From Kuschelorhynchus macadamiae (taxonomy: Eukaryota > Arthropoda > Insecta > Coleoptera > Curculionidae): a stretch of 64,000 nt of DNA. Location: positions 62,001-126,000 of the forward strand of contig JAUTXW010000597.1 of assembly GCA_030620095.1 (NCBI GenBank). Reading direction: 5' to 3'. Position numbers and translations under genes: made by a program. The notes beneath the pieces are model-generated. The model was not told the DNA's origin and did not search any database. It saw only the letters and a program-made list of their open reading frames with translations. Below, piece by piece: positions 18,469-37,483 of the stretch; within the stretch, counting starts at the first letter, position 1, and each line of letters begins with the position of its first letter.

Positions 18469-18914
18469 GATTGGTTATAGATATTCAAGGATTCAAGGAT
18501 GAAAAAAATAAATTTATACCGAAAGAGCTTGCAGCTTTTGATGGTTATGAAATGACTCATTACATTTTTAAAAAGCCTTTTCCAATGGAGTTTCTTTCAC
18601 CTGATTGTCACAAGCAGGCGGTATGGTTAACTAAAAATTATCATTGTATACATTAGAATAATGGATTTACTCCATTACATCATTTCCCAAAAATAATTGA
18701 AGCACTTACGAAGAAAGCAGATTTTGTTTTTATAAAAGGAAGCGAAAAAAAGGATTTTATACAGAAATATTCTAAAAAGCATGTGATTGAAATAGATGAA
18801 CAACCAGCGCTAAAGCTAATGGAACCAAAATGCTTCTATCATTCAAAATCACCTTGTATGTGTGCTTTGACAAATGTGTTATTTTTATATGACAATTGTT
18901 TTATGAATGAATAA
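18465..18914 (+). pseudogene. Conserved Polinton protein of unknown function, one in-frame TAG
   Basis: The frame begins MRLVIDIQGFKDEKNKFIP and runs 63 codons to a TAG at 18654-18656. It then continues in the same frame for 85 more codons to TGA at 18912, including a Cys-containing C terminus (SPCMCALTNVLF). The VIDIQGF and IPKELA..HYIF segments resemble a gene I associate with many animal Polintons next to the capsid genes; its function is not known to me. The single stop splits an otherwise open gene. Confidence 0.65.
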
Positions 18915-18942
18915 AAATATAAAAAAAAACTTAATTACCTTT

Positions 18943-19218
18943 TTATTTTGCATTAACCAACCATGATTGAATACAATTAATATGATACCTTAAATCTAAT
19001 TTTCTAAATTCATTTAAAAGTTCATACTCATTTTTATTTTTTAAATAATCATTACAAAATTTAGCGGCTAATTTACATTGTTCCATTCGATCTATATTAT
19101 TAACATATGCTGACAAATCTTGTGCTTCTGCGTCTTCTTCGCCTACAATTGATAAATATTGGAAGTATGCAGCAGATATAATAAACTCTTCATACATTTC
19201 AGAAACCATTTGCTCCAT
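18943..19218 (-). CDS. Small helical protein, trio member 3
   Basis: 91 aa, alpha-helical by composition and acidic in the first half. The C-terminal half (AKFCNDYL...ELLNEFRKL...YHINCIQSWL) aligns with the two upstream neighbours through A..C(C)..Y(L/I), an aromatic/Leu helix, and a Y.....(L/I)..(F/W)(I/L) end. The three genes are arranged head to tail on the minus strand, reading inward from the right TIR, with gaps of 17 and 5 bp. No known domain. Possibly an early or host-interaction protein given its place just inside the TIR. Confidence 0.6.
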   Translation of the reverse strand: MEQMVSEMYEEFIISAAYFQYLSIVGEEDAEAQDLSAYVNNIDRMEQCKLAAKFCNDYLKNKNEYELLNEFRKLDLRYHINCIQSWLVNAK

Positions 19219-19235
19219 TGTAAATATTATTAAAT

Positions 19236-19523
19236 TTATTCTTCTTTTTCAATTTCTTGAATAGTATCCTCGTCAATAAATTGCTTCAAGTCTTTTAAAT
19301 AGTAACCAAAGCCAATATCTTTTAGATCTTGAATAAGTTGAAAAAAATTTAATGTTTCAATGTATTTGTTGCAACAGAGGGCAGCCTTTACGAATTCCTC
19401 AGATTGATTACAATAAAAGTCTATCCACTCCGGACCACTTGCCATACAATATGAGAAATAGGTTTTTGAAAGATTACTAAATTTCTCCTCTAATAATTTA
19501 ACTGCAATCAGCAACTCAGCCAT
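19236..19523 (-). CDS. Small helical protein, trio member 2
   Basis: 95 aa. Shares with its neighbours a core of the form AALCCNKYI..FFQLIQDLKDIGFGYYLKDLKQFI, with adjacent cysteines as in member 1, and a very acidic C-terminal tail (DEDTIQEIEKEE). Its ATG lies 5 bp beyond the stop of member 1, in a different frame, so if transcribed together it would need re-initiation or its own start. Apparent product of local gene duplication. Function unknown. Confidence 0.6.
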   Translation of the reverse strand: MAELLIAVKLLEEKFSNLSKTYFSYCMASGPEWIDFYCNQSEEFVKAALCCNKYIETLNFFQLIQDLKDIGFGYYLKDLKQFIDEDTIQEIEKEE

Positions 19524-19528
19524 TTCAT

Positions 19529-19918
19529 TTATTTAACATAATATTTTAAATATGTAGGGGGACGTCTCTTGCGAATAGGATTAACTTTCTTTGATAATAC
19601 CTGTTTTTTATCTTCGTATAATTGAAACCTCTTTTGGGTTGCAATAATAGCAGGTATAAATTGGCAATCTTCTCCTATAAATTCTATTAGGTGGCTTAAT
19701 TCTCCTACAAAGTATGATTTCCCAAATGTATTGAAAAACGTAGTAAGGCTTATAATTCCTTCTAAATAATCATCACAACAGTCAATTGCTTCCAAATAAT
19801 CTCGTTTCAGTGGATAAAACAGCTTGGTGTATTCATCTTTCGAAATCACTTCAAAGAAATTGAGATATTTAACTTTTAACTGTCTGATAGTTGTAGTTAA
19901 TTTTTCGCGATTACACAT
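19529..19918 (-). CDS. Small helical protein, trio member 1 (with basic tail)
   Basis: 129 aa, the first of the trio reading inward from the right TIR, whose TATA box is about 140 bp upstream. The helical core (AIDCCDDYLEGIISLTTFFN...YFVGELSHLIEFI) aligns with members 2 and 3. It has an added basic C-terminal extension (KKVNPIRKRRPP) that could be a nuclear-localisation or nucleic-acid-binding tail. Intact. No known family. Confidence 0.6.
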   Translation of the reverse strand: MCNREKLTTTIRQLKVKYLNFFEVISKDEYTKLFYPLKRDYLEAIDCCDDYLEGIISLTTFFNTFGKSYFVGELSHLIEFIGEDCQFIPAIIATQKRFQLYEDKKQVLSKKVNPIRKRRPPTYLKYYVK

Positions 19919-20030
19919 AATTCACTTATTACTTGACACATTTTTTCTTTTTGTTTTATACAAAATTGGTGGAAAAATTCAAAAATAACTTTTTACACAA
20001 CTCGAGCACAGCTTAGTAAATGTGTCTCGG

Positions 20031-20214
20031 CATACTAAAATGATCATGATGCACCTATTTATAAGACTTAAGAATGCAAAATCAAATGTGGAAGAACAAA
20101 GAGAAAAAATTAAAAATATGATGCGAATGAGAATAAAAGGGGAGGAAGTTAAGAATGAGGGACATGAGAGAGAGGAAGAGGAGGAGGAGGAGGCGCTCCC
20201 CTATTATAACTACT
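20031..20214 (-). repeat. Element 1 right terminal inverted repeat
   Basis: Mirror image of 2002-2185, ending ACTACT at 20214. Contains the mirrored TATA box and the (AGG)n-rich outer part. A 75-codon open frame through it is low-complexity and not a gene. Confidence 0.95.
20056..20063 (-). promoter_or_regulatory. Inward TATA box in right TIR
   Basis: TATTTATA on the + strand, i.e. TATAAATA on the minus strand. It faces the three-gene minus-strand cluster whose first start codon is at 19918. Mirror of the left-TIR box. Confidence 0.5.
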
Positions 20215-20220
20215 ATCACC
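20215..20220 (+). repeat. Target site duplication, right copy (ATCACC)
   Basis: ATCACC directly after the right terminus, matching 1996-2001. Present once in the uninterrupted sister unit. Confidence 0.93.
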
Positions 20221-20378
20221 AAATTTCACCAAATTTACATTACAAGTAGAATTTAAGGTGCTGATTACGAATCTAAAGACAATTTTTTGGCCTCTTTTCG
20301 TTTTCGAATTATCGATCATCAAAGTTCACAATATGGCATTCACATTTTTTCATCTGCTTTTGAACTTCATTTAGTAAT
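20221..20378 (+). repeat. Right part of target-site duplicate unit 1
   Basis: 158 bp matching 20560-20717 at equal length with a handful of substitutions. Completes the unit begun at 1823-2001. Confidence 0.9.
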
Positions 20379-20380
20379 AT

Positions 20381-20717
20381 ATGGTTTATTGAAGCCATAT
20401 TAGTAAAAAAACAATGACAGGGTGATTTATTATTAATAAAGATATAGATAAAACTAAATTTTGAGAAATGAACCTACCTTTAATATTAGAGATAGTATTT
20501 TGTGTTCTAATAATTGTGTAATTATTTTTGGTAAATGTTCACTTTCCACTATCATCACCGAATTTCACCAAATTTACATTACAAGTAGAATTTAAGGTGC
20601 TGATTACGAATCTGAAGACAATTTTTTGGCCTCTTTTTGTTTTCGAATTATCCATCATCAAAGTTCACAATATTGCATTCACATTTTTTCATCTGCTTTT
20701 GAACTTCATTTAGTAAT
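20381..20717 (+). repeat. Tandem sister unit without insertion (empty target site)
   Basis: 337 bp equal to 1823-2001 plus 20221-20378 with roughly six substitutions. ATCACC appears once at 20554-20559. It is a paralogous pre-integration site beside the filled one, confirming both element ends to the base. Confidence 0.92.
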
Positions 20718-21868
20718 AATAAAGGTCTTTATTGTTTGTTCTGTACTTAGTGCAATAATGCAACACAATGATAATAGAATATTAATAACAGTAAACGAAT
20801 ATTAATACATACTAACACTAAAATATCAATATTAATAGCACAAGTACAAAGTAAAACAAAAAAACGGGAATTTCACTGTTACAATGCTCTACCACTTAAG
20901 CCTAATGCTCTACCATTTAAAACTTAGTAATTTTTGTCGTAAATCAAATAGCTGCACTATTAAATTATCGCAGTAGTGCACATTTCCCAATTTATAATTA
21001 ATAAAATCACTTCAATAAAATTTTAGATGTAAATTGCTATATTTATTAAGGAATGATTCTTATTTTTATATTTGATGTTGGTAACCGTTGAACCAGAAGG
21101 TTCAAAATTCAAAATGAAAATTTGTCGAATTTTAACAATGTAACAGATTTTTGTACAGTTTATTACGGATATTTTGTTACGTGGGTGAATCGGTGCTAAC
21201 CCGGTACGAATATGCTTAGCGCCTCCTTGTACCGATCCGCCTATGTAACAGAATATCTATAGTAAACTGTATCAAAAATTAATACTTTTATAAAATTCAT
21301 CAAGTGTAAATAAATGGTGAGTTTAAGCAAGTAACGGACACATTTTATTGAAATGATTTGTGAGTGAAATAACGGTATAATTAAAAAAAAAAATACTATA
21401 TCTATATTTTAGTTGTGTATTTAACCGATTTACTAAAAAAATTACTAAATAAAATCCAAAAGAAGCTGTAAAAGTGAGAGTACTAGATAGTGAACTTTGA
21501 GGATAGATAATTCAGAAACGAAACGAGGTAAAAAAAATTGACTTCAGATTTGTAATCATTCACCTGTACACCAAATTTTCTAAAAACTGACGATGATATG
21601 CGAGAATAAACATTTCCTTATTTTTTCGAGAGAAAGGCATTTTTTAGATATTTTCTTTAGATAGATCTATATTTTAGATATATAGAATTAATTAGATATT
21701 CCTTGAATCAAGAATTTTATTTTTTACATCAGTTCAGAAATTTATAACATTTAAATATGCCGGCTCTATGTACACCTTCTTCAAGGAATTTTGATAATTC
21801 TGCTACAAAACGTTATGCCTAACTTTAGTAAAACACTGCTAACATTAATGAAATATATAATTTTCTAG
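20718..21868. other. Intron sequence, nothing recognised
   Basis: AT-rich DNA with no supportable gene or repeat boundary, ending in a TTTTCTAG acceptor at 21868 for the next host exon. Confidence 0.5.
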
Positions 21869-22064
21869 AATTCTGGTGGTGTATCTTCAGAAGTTGAGAT
21901 TACAATAGCAATTAACGCAGAAGCAGGTCTCGAAACACCGACATTTACAAAATCATATTATTCGTTTGACTATTCCCCACAAAACAACTCTTTGATACAA
22001 AAGGACGAAAATATTTTAATCAATTCAGAGAAATTCAGTAGTGCACAATATAATCTTGACGGAG
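21869..22064 (+). CDS. Host exon: second part of cadherin-like repeat
   Basis: 196 bp, acceptor TTTTCTAG to 21868, donor GTACG from 22065, entering in phase 0 and leaving in phase 1. It continues the strand left at 1694: EVEITIAIN, then a TPTFTKSYYSFDY linker-strand typical of the next cadherin-like repeat, ending NLDGG. Phase agreement with the exon 20 kb upstream supports one transcript spanning element 1. Confidence 0.65.
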
Positions 22065-22141
22065 GTACGAATTTAGTTACTTTACTGCAATGTGAAATTT
22101 GTGCAAGGAGACTATATATTTAATATGTTTCTTTTTTGTAG

Positions 22142-22435
22142 ATTTAGCAAGCTATTTTATTATCACATTTAATGATAGTGTTAAAACGTTTGACATTGCG
22201 TTAAACTCTGACAATACGTTACCATGGAATGAGTACAGCCAAATCATACTAACACTAAGTTATACATCGGACGCTAGTGTTAACACAATCTTATTGGTGA
22301 ACATTTTGAATCAGGATGTAGTTCCAAAGTTCTCCAATGATTATTATATTGGCACTTATGATATAGATACTACCGACATTATCTGGTCAGAACCGATTTA
22401 TGTTACAGATGCTGCTGATGTTAAACTCTCTGAAG
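22142..22435 (+). CDS. Host exon: cadherin-like repeat
   Basis: 294 bp between acceptor TTTTGTAG and donor GTAGGC, phase 1 at both ends. Encodes strands SYFIITFNDSVKTFDIAL, a QIILTLSYT strand and the linker VVPKFSNDYYIGTYDID, in the order seen in the later exons. It follows the previous exon after a 77-bp intron. The donor is weak, but the frame and phase fit. Confidence 0.65.
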
Positions 22436-28885
<6,450 letters not shown>

Positions 28886-29197
28886 GTAAATCAGATCTCT
28901 TCATCATTGATAGTACAACATTTGAAATTGCTCCGAGTAGCCCTCTTTCAGAATCAGATTTTGATAACTCGAACATAGTTTTTAAAATCATAGCCACGTC
29001 CAGCAGCAATAATGATTCAGAGGCGGTAGTAATCATCTCTCTAAAAACGTTAACGTCACTGGAATTTGACAGTGTTTTTTACACTGCTACATACGCTGAG
29101 AACAATGGCGTAGGAACCGTTACTTTGGACGATGACAGTGTTATAGGTTTCTCAGGAATTTCTGATTTTACTGGAATCGACATTGAAGTGGAAGATG
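28886..29197 (+). CDS. Host exon: cadherin-like repeat
   Basis: 312 bp (104 codons) with acceptor TTTTTAG and donor GTAAGT, phase 1 at both ends. Encodes SDLFIIDSTTFEIAP, a NIVFKIIATS strand, AVVIISLKTLTSLEFDSVFY and a VEDG end, following the strand order of the other repeat exons. LDRE and DxNDN calcium motifs are absent. Symmetric phase-1 exons of this kind can be duplicated or skipped without breaking the frame. Confidence 0.75.
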
Positions 29198-31214
<2,017 letters not shown>

Positions 31215-31239
31215 GTATATATAAAATACAATGCAAAAT

Positions 31240-31305
31240 GGATATTCACAATGCAATTTATGATTTATACACGTCAAATACTAATATAATCCTTCGGGAA
31301 CTTTT
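31240..31305 (+). pseudogene. Short inverted fragment of the neighbouring transposase
   Basis: The + strand reads DIHNAIYDLYTSNTNIILREL, closely matching DVHNAIYDLYTTKTNITLQVL encoded on the minus strand at about 32270-32345. It is a remnant of a second, inverted copy. Confidence 0.6.
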
Positions 31306-31503
31306 TCATAGTATAAACTAAAAAATATCATCATCATTTAAAAAGTCCTCATCTTCTGAGTCGTCCTCAAATGGCGCCATGTTCATTGGTGGTATTTCGA
31401 CATCTAGAACTCGTTCTCGATTCTACCAATCCCATATTAATTTCTCCTTATGTTCTACAGATTTCCTCCAGTATTCCGGCGTAACATAATTTAATGAATC
31501 TTG

Positions 31504-32568
31504 TCAAACAATTTGCACTTCATCTGATGTAAGACCATCGTTCACGTGTTTTTCGTAATATGATTTGGCCCCAGACCATATTAATTCTATTGCGTTAAAC
31601 TGGCAATGGTATGGAGGCAGTTGTAAAACCTCATGTCCATTTTCCCGTAATATTTCATCTACAGCATATATTGTTGGCTTTTTAATAGATTTTGCCATTA
31701 AAAGTAGTTCTAGTTTCAGCATATTAGGTAAAGGATTTTTTTTGTTTCATTAGCCAGTCATAAATATCACTTTTCTTCCAGGATGAAGTAGGTTGTTTAT
31801 TTAAGATTCTTGAATGATAAGATGCATTGTCCAGAATCAGTTGTTTTTTTAATCACTTTTCAAACAGTTCGCATTTCATATTATCATGGTAGTCCATACT
31901 TTGGATGTTGAAGAAAACAGTAAACTTGCACCTGGGAGAAATCCTGTTGAAAAACCTGCATGCAAAATGATGAACCGTTTCCCCGTCCCACATCCCTTTT
32001 TTCTCTTGACACTTTTTACATACTCGTCCTGCCAAGATTTCGAACCACTTCCATTAGAAAATATCCAAGTTTCGTCTAAAAATACCACTTTTCTAAATTT
32101 TGAATTAACATTTACCGTGTATTTCTTTAAAAACTGGATACGCTGACTTGCTATATGTGGCAACTGGCATAAAAATCTTTGATTACAGTCCTTTTTATAT
32201 CGAAAACCCAACATTTTTATTAATTTTGACAACGATTTTAGCCCAATTTCCAATATGCCTCGATATTTTAAAGCTTCTTTTAAAACTTGAAGGGTTATAT
32301 TAGTTTTTGTTGTATATAAATCGTAAATTGCATTATGAACATCCCTTTTTACATTGTCACTTAAGTCTTCTGTCTTTGGCTTTTTTCGTGTACACTTTTT
32401 AATCTTCTTCGGTAGTAAATTACGCTTTTTTTCATGCACAATTTTCTGCACAGTCCTTATACCGATTCTCAGAGCTTTTGCTACTGACTCCTGGATATTG
32501 GCCGGTGAATTTTCATTTTCGTAATATTTTATTAGATTTAATACCATTTTTTTCGCTTGTGGATGCAA
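31504..32568 (-). pseudogene. IS630/Tc1-mariner superfamily transposase, broken
   Basis: Reads from 32568. The N-terminal helix-turn-helix region (ANIQESVAKALRIGIRTVQKIV) is followed by the first catalytic region (KVVFLDETWIFSNGS) in the frame ending near 31876. The second Asp region (ILDNASYHSR, about 31800-31830) and the C-terminal segment with Glu (YHCQFNAIELIWSGAKSYY, 31504-31722) lie in other frames. At least two frame breaks, so inactive. The motif order fits insect IS630-like elements of the Tc1/mariner superfamily. Element ends were not determined. Confidence 0.75.
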
Positions 32569-32639
32569 AAAACCCGAAAATTTTTTTTCTACGACTGCTA
32601 TGAAAACTTGTAGTATATTTATTTTTTTTAATCACTAAA

Positions 32640-34689
32640 GACCCTATCTAAAAACGATATCCTAAATGGATATGCAAAAAATATATAATAAAATAATTGT
32701 GTTTTACTATTTTTTTAAAATATTATTAGTTTCTGAAGTAAAAAATATTGTCACTTTTAAAGTGCTGTTTTACCCATCTAGAATAACCCTGTATAGTTTA
32801 AAAAAATGTATACTCAAAATATAAAACAGATTTGGTGTTTTGCACTTCATAAAAGAAAAATATCTAAAATTTTAATTTTATTTTAAGGACCATTTTTGCA
32901 TTTCATACGAATATATTCAAGTAAATAGGCAGCAAAATAATTTCCGTTTTTTTGTTTGACTGGCATCATAAGGTAGCTTATCAAAAACTAAGACAGGAAA
33001 GTGAAAGTTATTTTGCTCTAGGTTCAACCGTGCATGTGCTATGACGGTTCAAAAAAGCAAAAATTTAACTTTTCAAACATCAATCAATCAAAAACAGTTG
33101 AAGATAGATATATAGTACCCTTATTAAAAACACTTGGAATTGACCATAGAATCCAAAAATGTAAAAATATATAGGGTGTTCCGTTTAAAAAACACAACAT
33201 CCTGGGCGTAAGTCTTTTGTTTCTCATTCAATTGTTTTTTTTTTGTTACGATTTTCGAATTCTCTGAACTAAAATACATCGATTGGCTCTTTTGAATTTC
33301 TTGAGAAATACGGGGGAAGTAAAAGAAAATCCGTTTTTCTCCCTCAATGGAAGACCGTGTACAAAATAATAAAATAAATTTCACGTATTTCACGTTTCAA
33401 TGTTTCTGGAATATATTTTTATTTTTGTTTTCAGGTGGCCCCCTAGGTCTGCCATGTATATTTAAAAAATGTTTTTAGAAGAAATTTTTTTTTGTGTATA
33501 ATAATCGTATCTTTAATTTTTTTTTTGATTTGGTTAGACTTTTAGAGCTACCTCGTATAATGAAAAAAAATTACATACAAAAAAACGGCCAAAAGTATAA
33601 AGTATTTGGCCGCTTTTCGAAATATTATGTGATTTTTAGAAAAGAGGCAAATGCAGGTGTGGCTCGCCAGGGGACGCGGGTAAAGCGGTGCTTCACCTAC
33701 TTTTTCCAATCAATTTACTTAAAAATAAAAATATTTTTAAAATTTTAAGCATTTTATAATCTACATTTTTATTATAAAAATGTAGTATGTTTCATATAAA
33801 TTCACATTATTTACTTAATAATACCATTATTATCGATCAAAACTAGTGCGTTATTAACTCAAAAAATAATAATGACTTAAAAACGTAGCGCGCTGAACTC
33901 CTTTTCGTCAGAGCGACTCGTTGAGGCATCACAATCAGCAGTAACAAATTCCGCATCAGGTTCCCCACGTACGCCGGCTTTCGCGCTTAGATTTGTTTAC
34001 GGCAATTGCTATGGCAACGCAATAGTGAATATCCGTAAGCGAAATAGAGATGGGAGTGGCGTAAACTGCTGCTGCAGGTTGCAGGCGCTAGAATTAACGT
34101 AAATGAGTGTGTTCGGATCATCGCAGGCGGAAGCAGTTTTGCATCGATCGAATCGAATCGAAATTAGCTTAAAGACATAGCTACATAACTGTTTTTTGAG
34201 AACAAAAAATATATTTAAAATCTTATAAATGCATATTATTTCTTCAAAGCATTAAAAAACGATCCTATTTTATTTTTTTTAAGTGACATGCCGCACTCTG
34301 ATATTGCCTGTTAACGAAATTGTCCGAGATTTTTGGACGAGAAATTCGAAATCGAAAATGCCTCACCTTGAAAAATTAACCATAGCGGTCTGTATTTTTA
34401 ATAACCGGGGTTTCGAAAAGAGTGCAAGTATTGGACGCCACTGCCGCCCTATTATAAGCCCCACCAAAATCACTTGTTTACTAAAAGAAGAGTCCATTTA
34501 TCCTCTACCATCGACCTGTATTTTCCCGACGTAACGTTACTAAGTTAAACAATTTTCAAAAATTTACGGTCCAAAAAGAGAAACGCCCGGATAGTAATAG
34601 CCGCGTGTGTCATTGTATCAATCCTATAGTAAAATTTCTGTTTAGGTGAATGAAATGGACTCAAAATATCAAATTGCCTTGCTTTTTAG
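32640..34689. other. Intron sequence with transposon-end-like stretches
   Basis: No gene supported. AGGGTGTTCCGTTTAAAAAA near 33173 resembles the ends of mariner-type MITEs. A GC-richer patch at 33880-34150 has no identifiable coding frame. Ends at the CTTTTTAG acceptor at 34689. Confidence 0.45.
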
Positions 34690-35001
34690 CTTATGGAAGC
34701 AATTTTAAAATTGAGTTAGACGCGTTGACGTGGAAAATATCTGTTCTGGAACCCCTCAATGATACGGTACTGAGGACTAATTCAAAACTAGCTATTACTT
34801 TATCAGCAACCAACACTGATGCTTCGGGCACAGCAACTGCGGTTCTAATTTTAAATTTGCCAGATTTAGTTGAGATACAGTTTGGAAATACATATTATTC
34901 AGGACAATATTTGGTAGGAGACGATGCAGACTCAGTACAATTAGATCAGGAAATTAGCATAACCGGAGCTGATGCAAGTGATCTATTAATCACAGTGGAA
35001 G
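34690..35001 (+). CDS. Host exon: cadherin-like repeat
   Basis: 312 bp, acceptor CTTTTTAG, donor GTGAGT, phase 1 at both ends, and the same length as the exon at 28886. Encodes YGSNFKIELDALTWKISVLE, LAITLSATNTD, ATAVLILNLPDLVEIQFG and YYSGQYLVGDD, ending TVEG, a close match to the pattern of the three final exons. No calcium-ligand motifs. Confidence 0.8.
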
Positions 35002-37194
35002 GTGAGTTGTAATATAATTATTTATCGTGTTACTTGGGGTGTAAATTATGTTATTGGACCTCTACTTTAGACAATGTTTTAAAATACCTAATAATTTTCT
35101 GCATAGCAAAATATTGTTTTACTCGGTGTCAAACGTTTAACAATTTAATATTTTGCAAACAATTTTATGTTTTGCACTGACTTTACTTGAAACCATTTTT
35201 ATAAATCTCTTGGTTCTAGTTCAAAATAGATTTGGAATTTTAAGTACATGGTAAAAGAAGATTACAGTAAAATCCTTTTATTCTACATACGTTATCCAGT
35301 TCACGTAAAGCATTTAATATTATATTATTATGTTTAAAATATGTACACATACATACATAATACATCATCTACGTATGTAAACACGCGACATCTAAATACC
35401 AAAATTATTTCCTATAAGGGGAAACATCATACATTTCAATATAATTAAATATTACGCTACATGATGTCATAGATTAGGTAAACGTCACTGAGAAGCAAAA
35501 AAAACAAGCTAAAATAAGGCTAGTTCGTCATACTAAGAAATCAGAATGGGAAAAACGTTTTTCAAAATAAGCGAGATATCCTTTAATGTATATAACTTTA
35601 TTATATTTAGGTGATTGACGTAGACGGACACTTAAAATAACGCGAATAGTCAAAAGATAGCGGATTAGGAAGGCTGGAGCTCGGGATATGAACATTTAAG
35701 AGTTTTTACGAATCAATTTTAGCTACATAATAATGAATTTTCTTTTTCTCGTATTTCAAGGATTTTAAAAGAAATGAAATTCTTAGTTTTTGTGGTACCC
35801 TGTATGAATAAGCCTGCAAAAAATCTACTGAGGTCTAACATTTGCACATCTTTAATATGCACAAAAATATTGGGCAGTGCTTAAGTTTCCCGAAAGATGT
35901 AATTCCTTTGCAATCAGTCAGATACATAAGTAAAATATCCGTTGTATAATCCGCTGACGCTGAAAACCAGCATTCAACACAGACACATAAATAACGTAAA
36001 GGATACCAACGGTCTTGAATTATTTTCGTAGAGAAAAAGGAAGATTAGAGAATCTATTGAAGTCATAAAGCATTCTAGAAATTTACATCTGAGTTGAAAC
36101 CAATAATTACAGTGAGGCACGAGTCGCTTACTACAGGTCGGGTGTACATATCTAAACTTTGATTACCGGAGTTTATTCAATAATCTTATTTAGTGCAGTT
36201 AATATTCCTGAAGACGCCTCGTGCAATCACATACAAAACTTCGGGAAGTAGTTCTATTTGATATGGTGTAAACTAAAGAATTATGAACTTCTTAAATATA
36301 CTGATAATAACTGATAACTGAATAAAAGAAAATAAAGCTTTTCCGAAAAAAAGACCTTTTATTAAATACTCCATTTTTTGTCACATATCCTGCTTATTGA
36401 TCTCTTTTAAAGATTTGGGCCAGTTTAATTTAACAGAAATAGGACAGTTACTGAATTGAATTATTTGTTCTAGTGCAGGATTGCAGTGTCTTATAAATGG
36501 TCGTGCGAATGAAATATTTTTATGTAACTGGAAGCTGCACTCTTAAATTATTCAGAAGTAGATTTTCTCTTGCTACCCTGATCCGCTCTTTGTTGACTCT
36601 TCATGTTATTCTGGGCACCTTCAATAATACAACAGTTACTCTTTGGAAAAATCGTTTTCCACTTCCTAGGTATGAAACCGAATATTTCACTTTTGGAGTA
36701 GTTTAGAAAATAAATTATATGATTAACTGGCATTACTTTTGCTTGGCCAATTTTCATGTGAGCTAAGATATTAGTTACTTTCTCTGGTACGCCCTATGTG
36801 AGAATATGTTATCTAAAAGACGAAATTAACGCAAATACGTGAAAAAAGGGATTGTTTAATTTCTGCCAGAGCTGTGTGAAAGCCACAGCTTGAATGATAA
36901 TTGACAAGTTTTAATTTTTTTACGATGATGCTAATTTGATTAGGAGAGGTTAGGCGACGAGGTAAAGTAAAGTATTATGGTGTATCTATCGTGGAAAACT
37001 CCTCATTTCAAATAATTTTCTCAACAAATAAATTATATCAATATTTAAACGTAAAACTATATGTTTTTAATAAAAATTGACTGTTGTTATTATACCTTTG
37101 TATTTTATTAGAATAAGCTTGTATTTAAAAGAGGCATTCAAAAGTAATACTTAGTATTACCCTGATATTATTGAAATATTATATACACTACTAT
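35002..37194. other. Intron sequence, nothing recognised
   Basis: AT-rich, no convincing gene on either strand. ORFs of 60-70 codons around 36500 overlap on both strands and lack domains. Confidence 0.5.
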
Positions 37195-37234
37195 GCAATT
37201 GAAATGTAATTTATTTAAATTACATTTCAATTGC
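37195..37234 (+). repeat. Perfect 40-bp palindrome
   Basis: Two 19-bp arms (GCAATTGAAATGTAATTTA and its inverse) around a 2-base TT centre. Lies about 250 bp upstream of the LINE ORF1. Could form a hairpin or cruciform; origin unknown. Confidence 0.85.
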
Positions 37235-37483
37235 TGTTGACGATAAATGTGTGAGTAGACAACGGTAACGTGCTCCGTCTTTTTTTGCATTTTTCAGTGG
37301 CTTTTTTGGCAAATAATTATTTTGTATACGCCCAACCGATTAACGAATATTTTTTTTGCCTGTGCAGTACCAAGTTTGCATTGAGCATATACCCCTATAA
37401 GTCGTAGTTTGAAGTTTATTTTATTAATCGCCCGACGGAAAATACCGATAGTAAAGCGACGATAAAATCGTGAACAAAGCAGC

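Larger units (their letters stand above)
2002..20214 (+). mobile_element. Polinton/Maverick (adintovirus-like) element 1, 18.2 kb, complete ends
   Basis: Bounded by 184-bp TIRs beginning AGTAGT and ending ACTACT and flanked by ATCACC duplications. The content is the full Polinton kit: protein-primed family B DNA polymerase, rve integrase with chromodomain, FtsK/HerA-type packaging ATPase, adenain-like protease, minor and major capsid proteins, and a PLA2-like minor protein. It adds accessory genes: RING, BIR, a candidate glycoprotein and a trio of small helical proteins. The TIRs differ at about 3 of 184 positions by eye, suggesting a fairly recent insertion. Several enzymes nevertheless carry in-frame stops, so this copy is probably not autonomous as read. 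It sits in an intron of the cadherin-like gene. Confidence 0.96.

Noticed and set aside
20022..20249. 75-codon + strand ORF through the right TIR
   Set aside because: Glu-rich product is the (AGG)n part of the TIR read in frame; it crosses the element end into flanking DNA.
34283..34534. 83-codon + strand ORF upstream of a host exon
   Set aside because: No domain, no splice signals that join it to the next exon in phase, and not similar to the repeat exons.
36497..36757. Overlapping ORFs on both strands near 36,500-36,760
   Set aside because: About 70 codons each, no recognisable motif; typical chance frames in intron.
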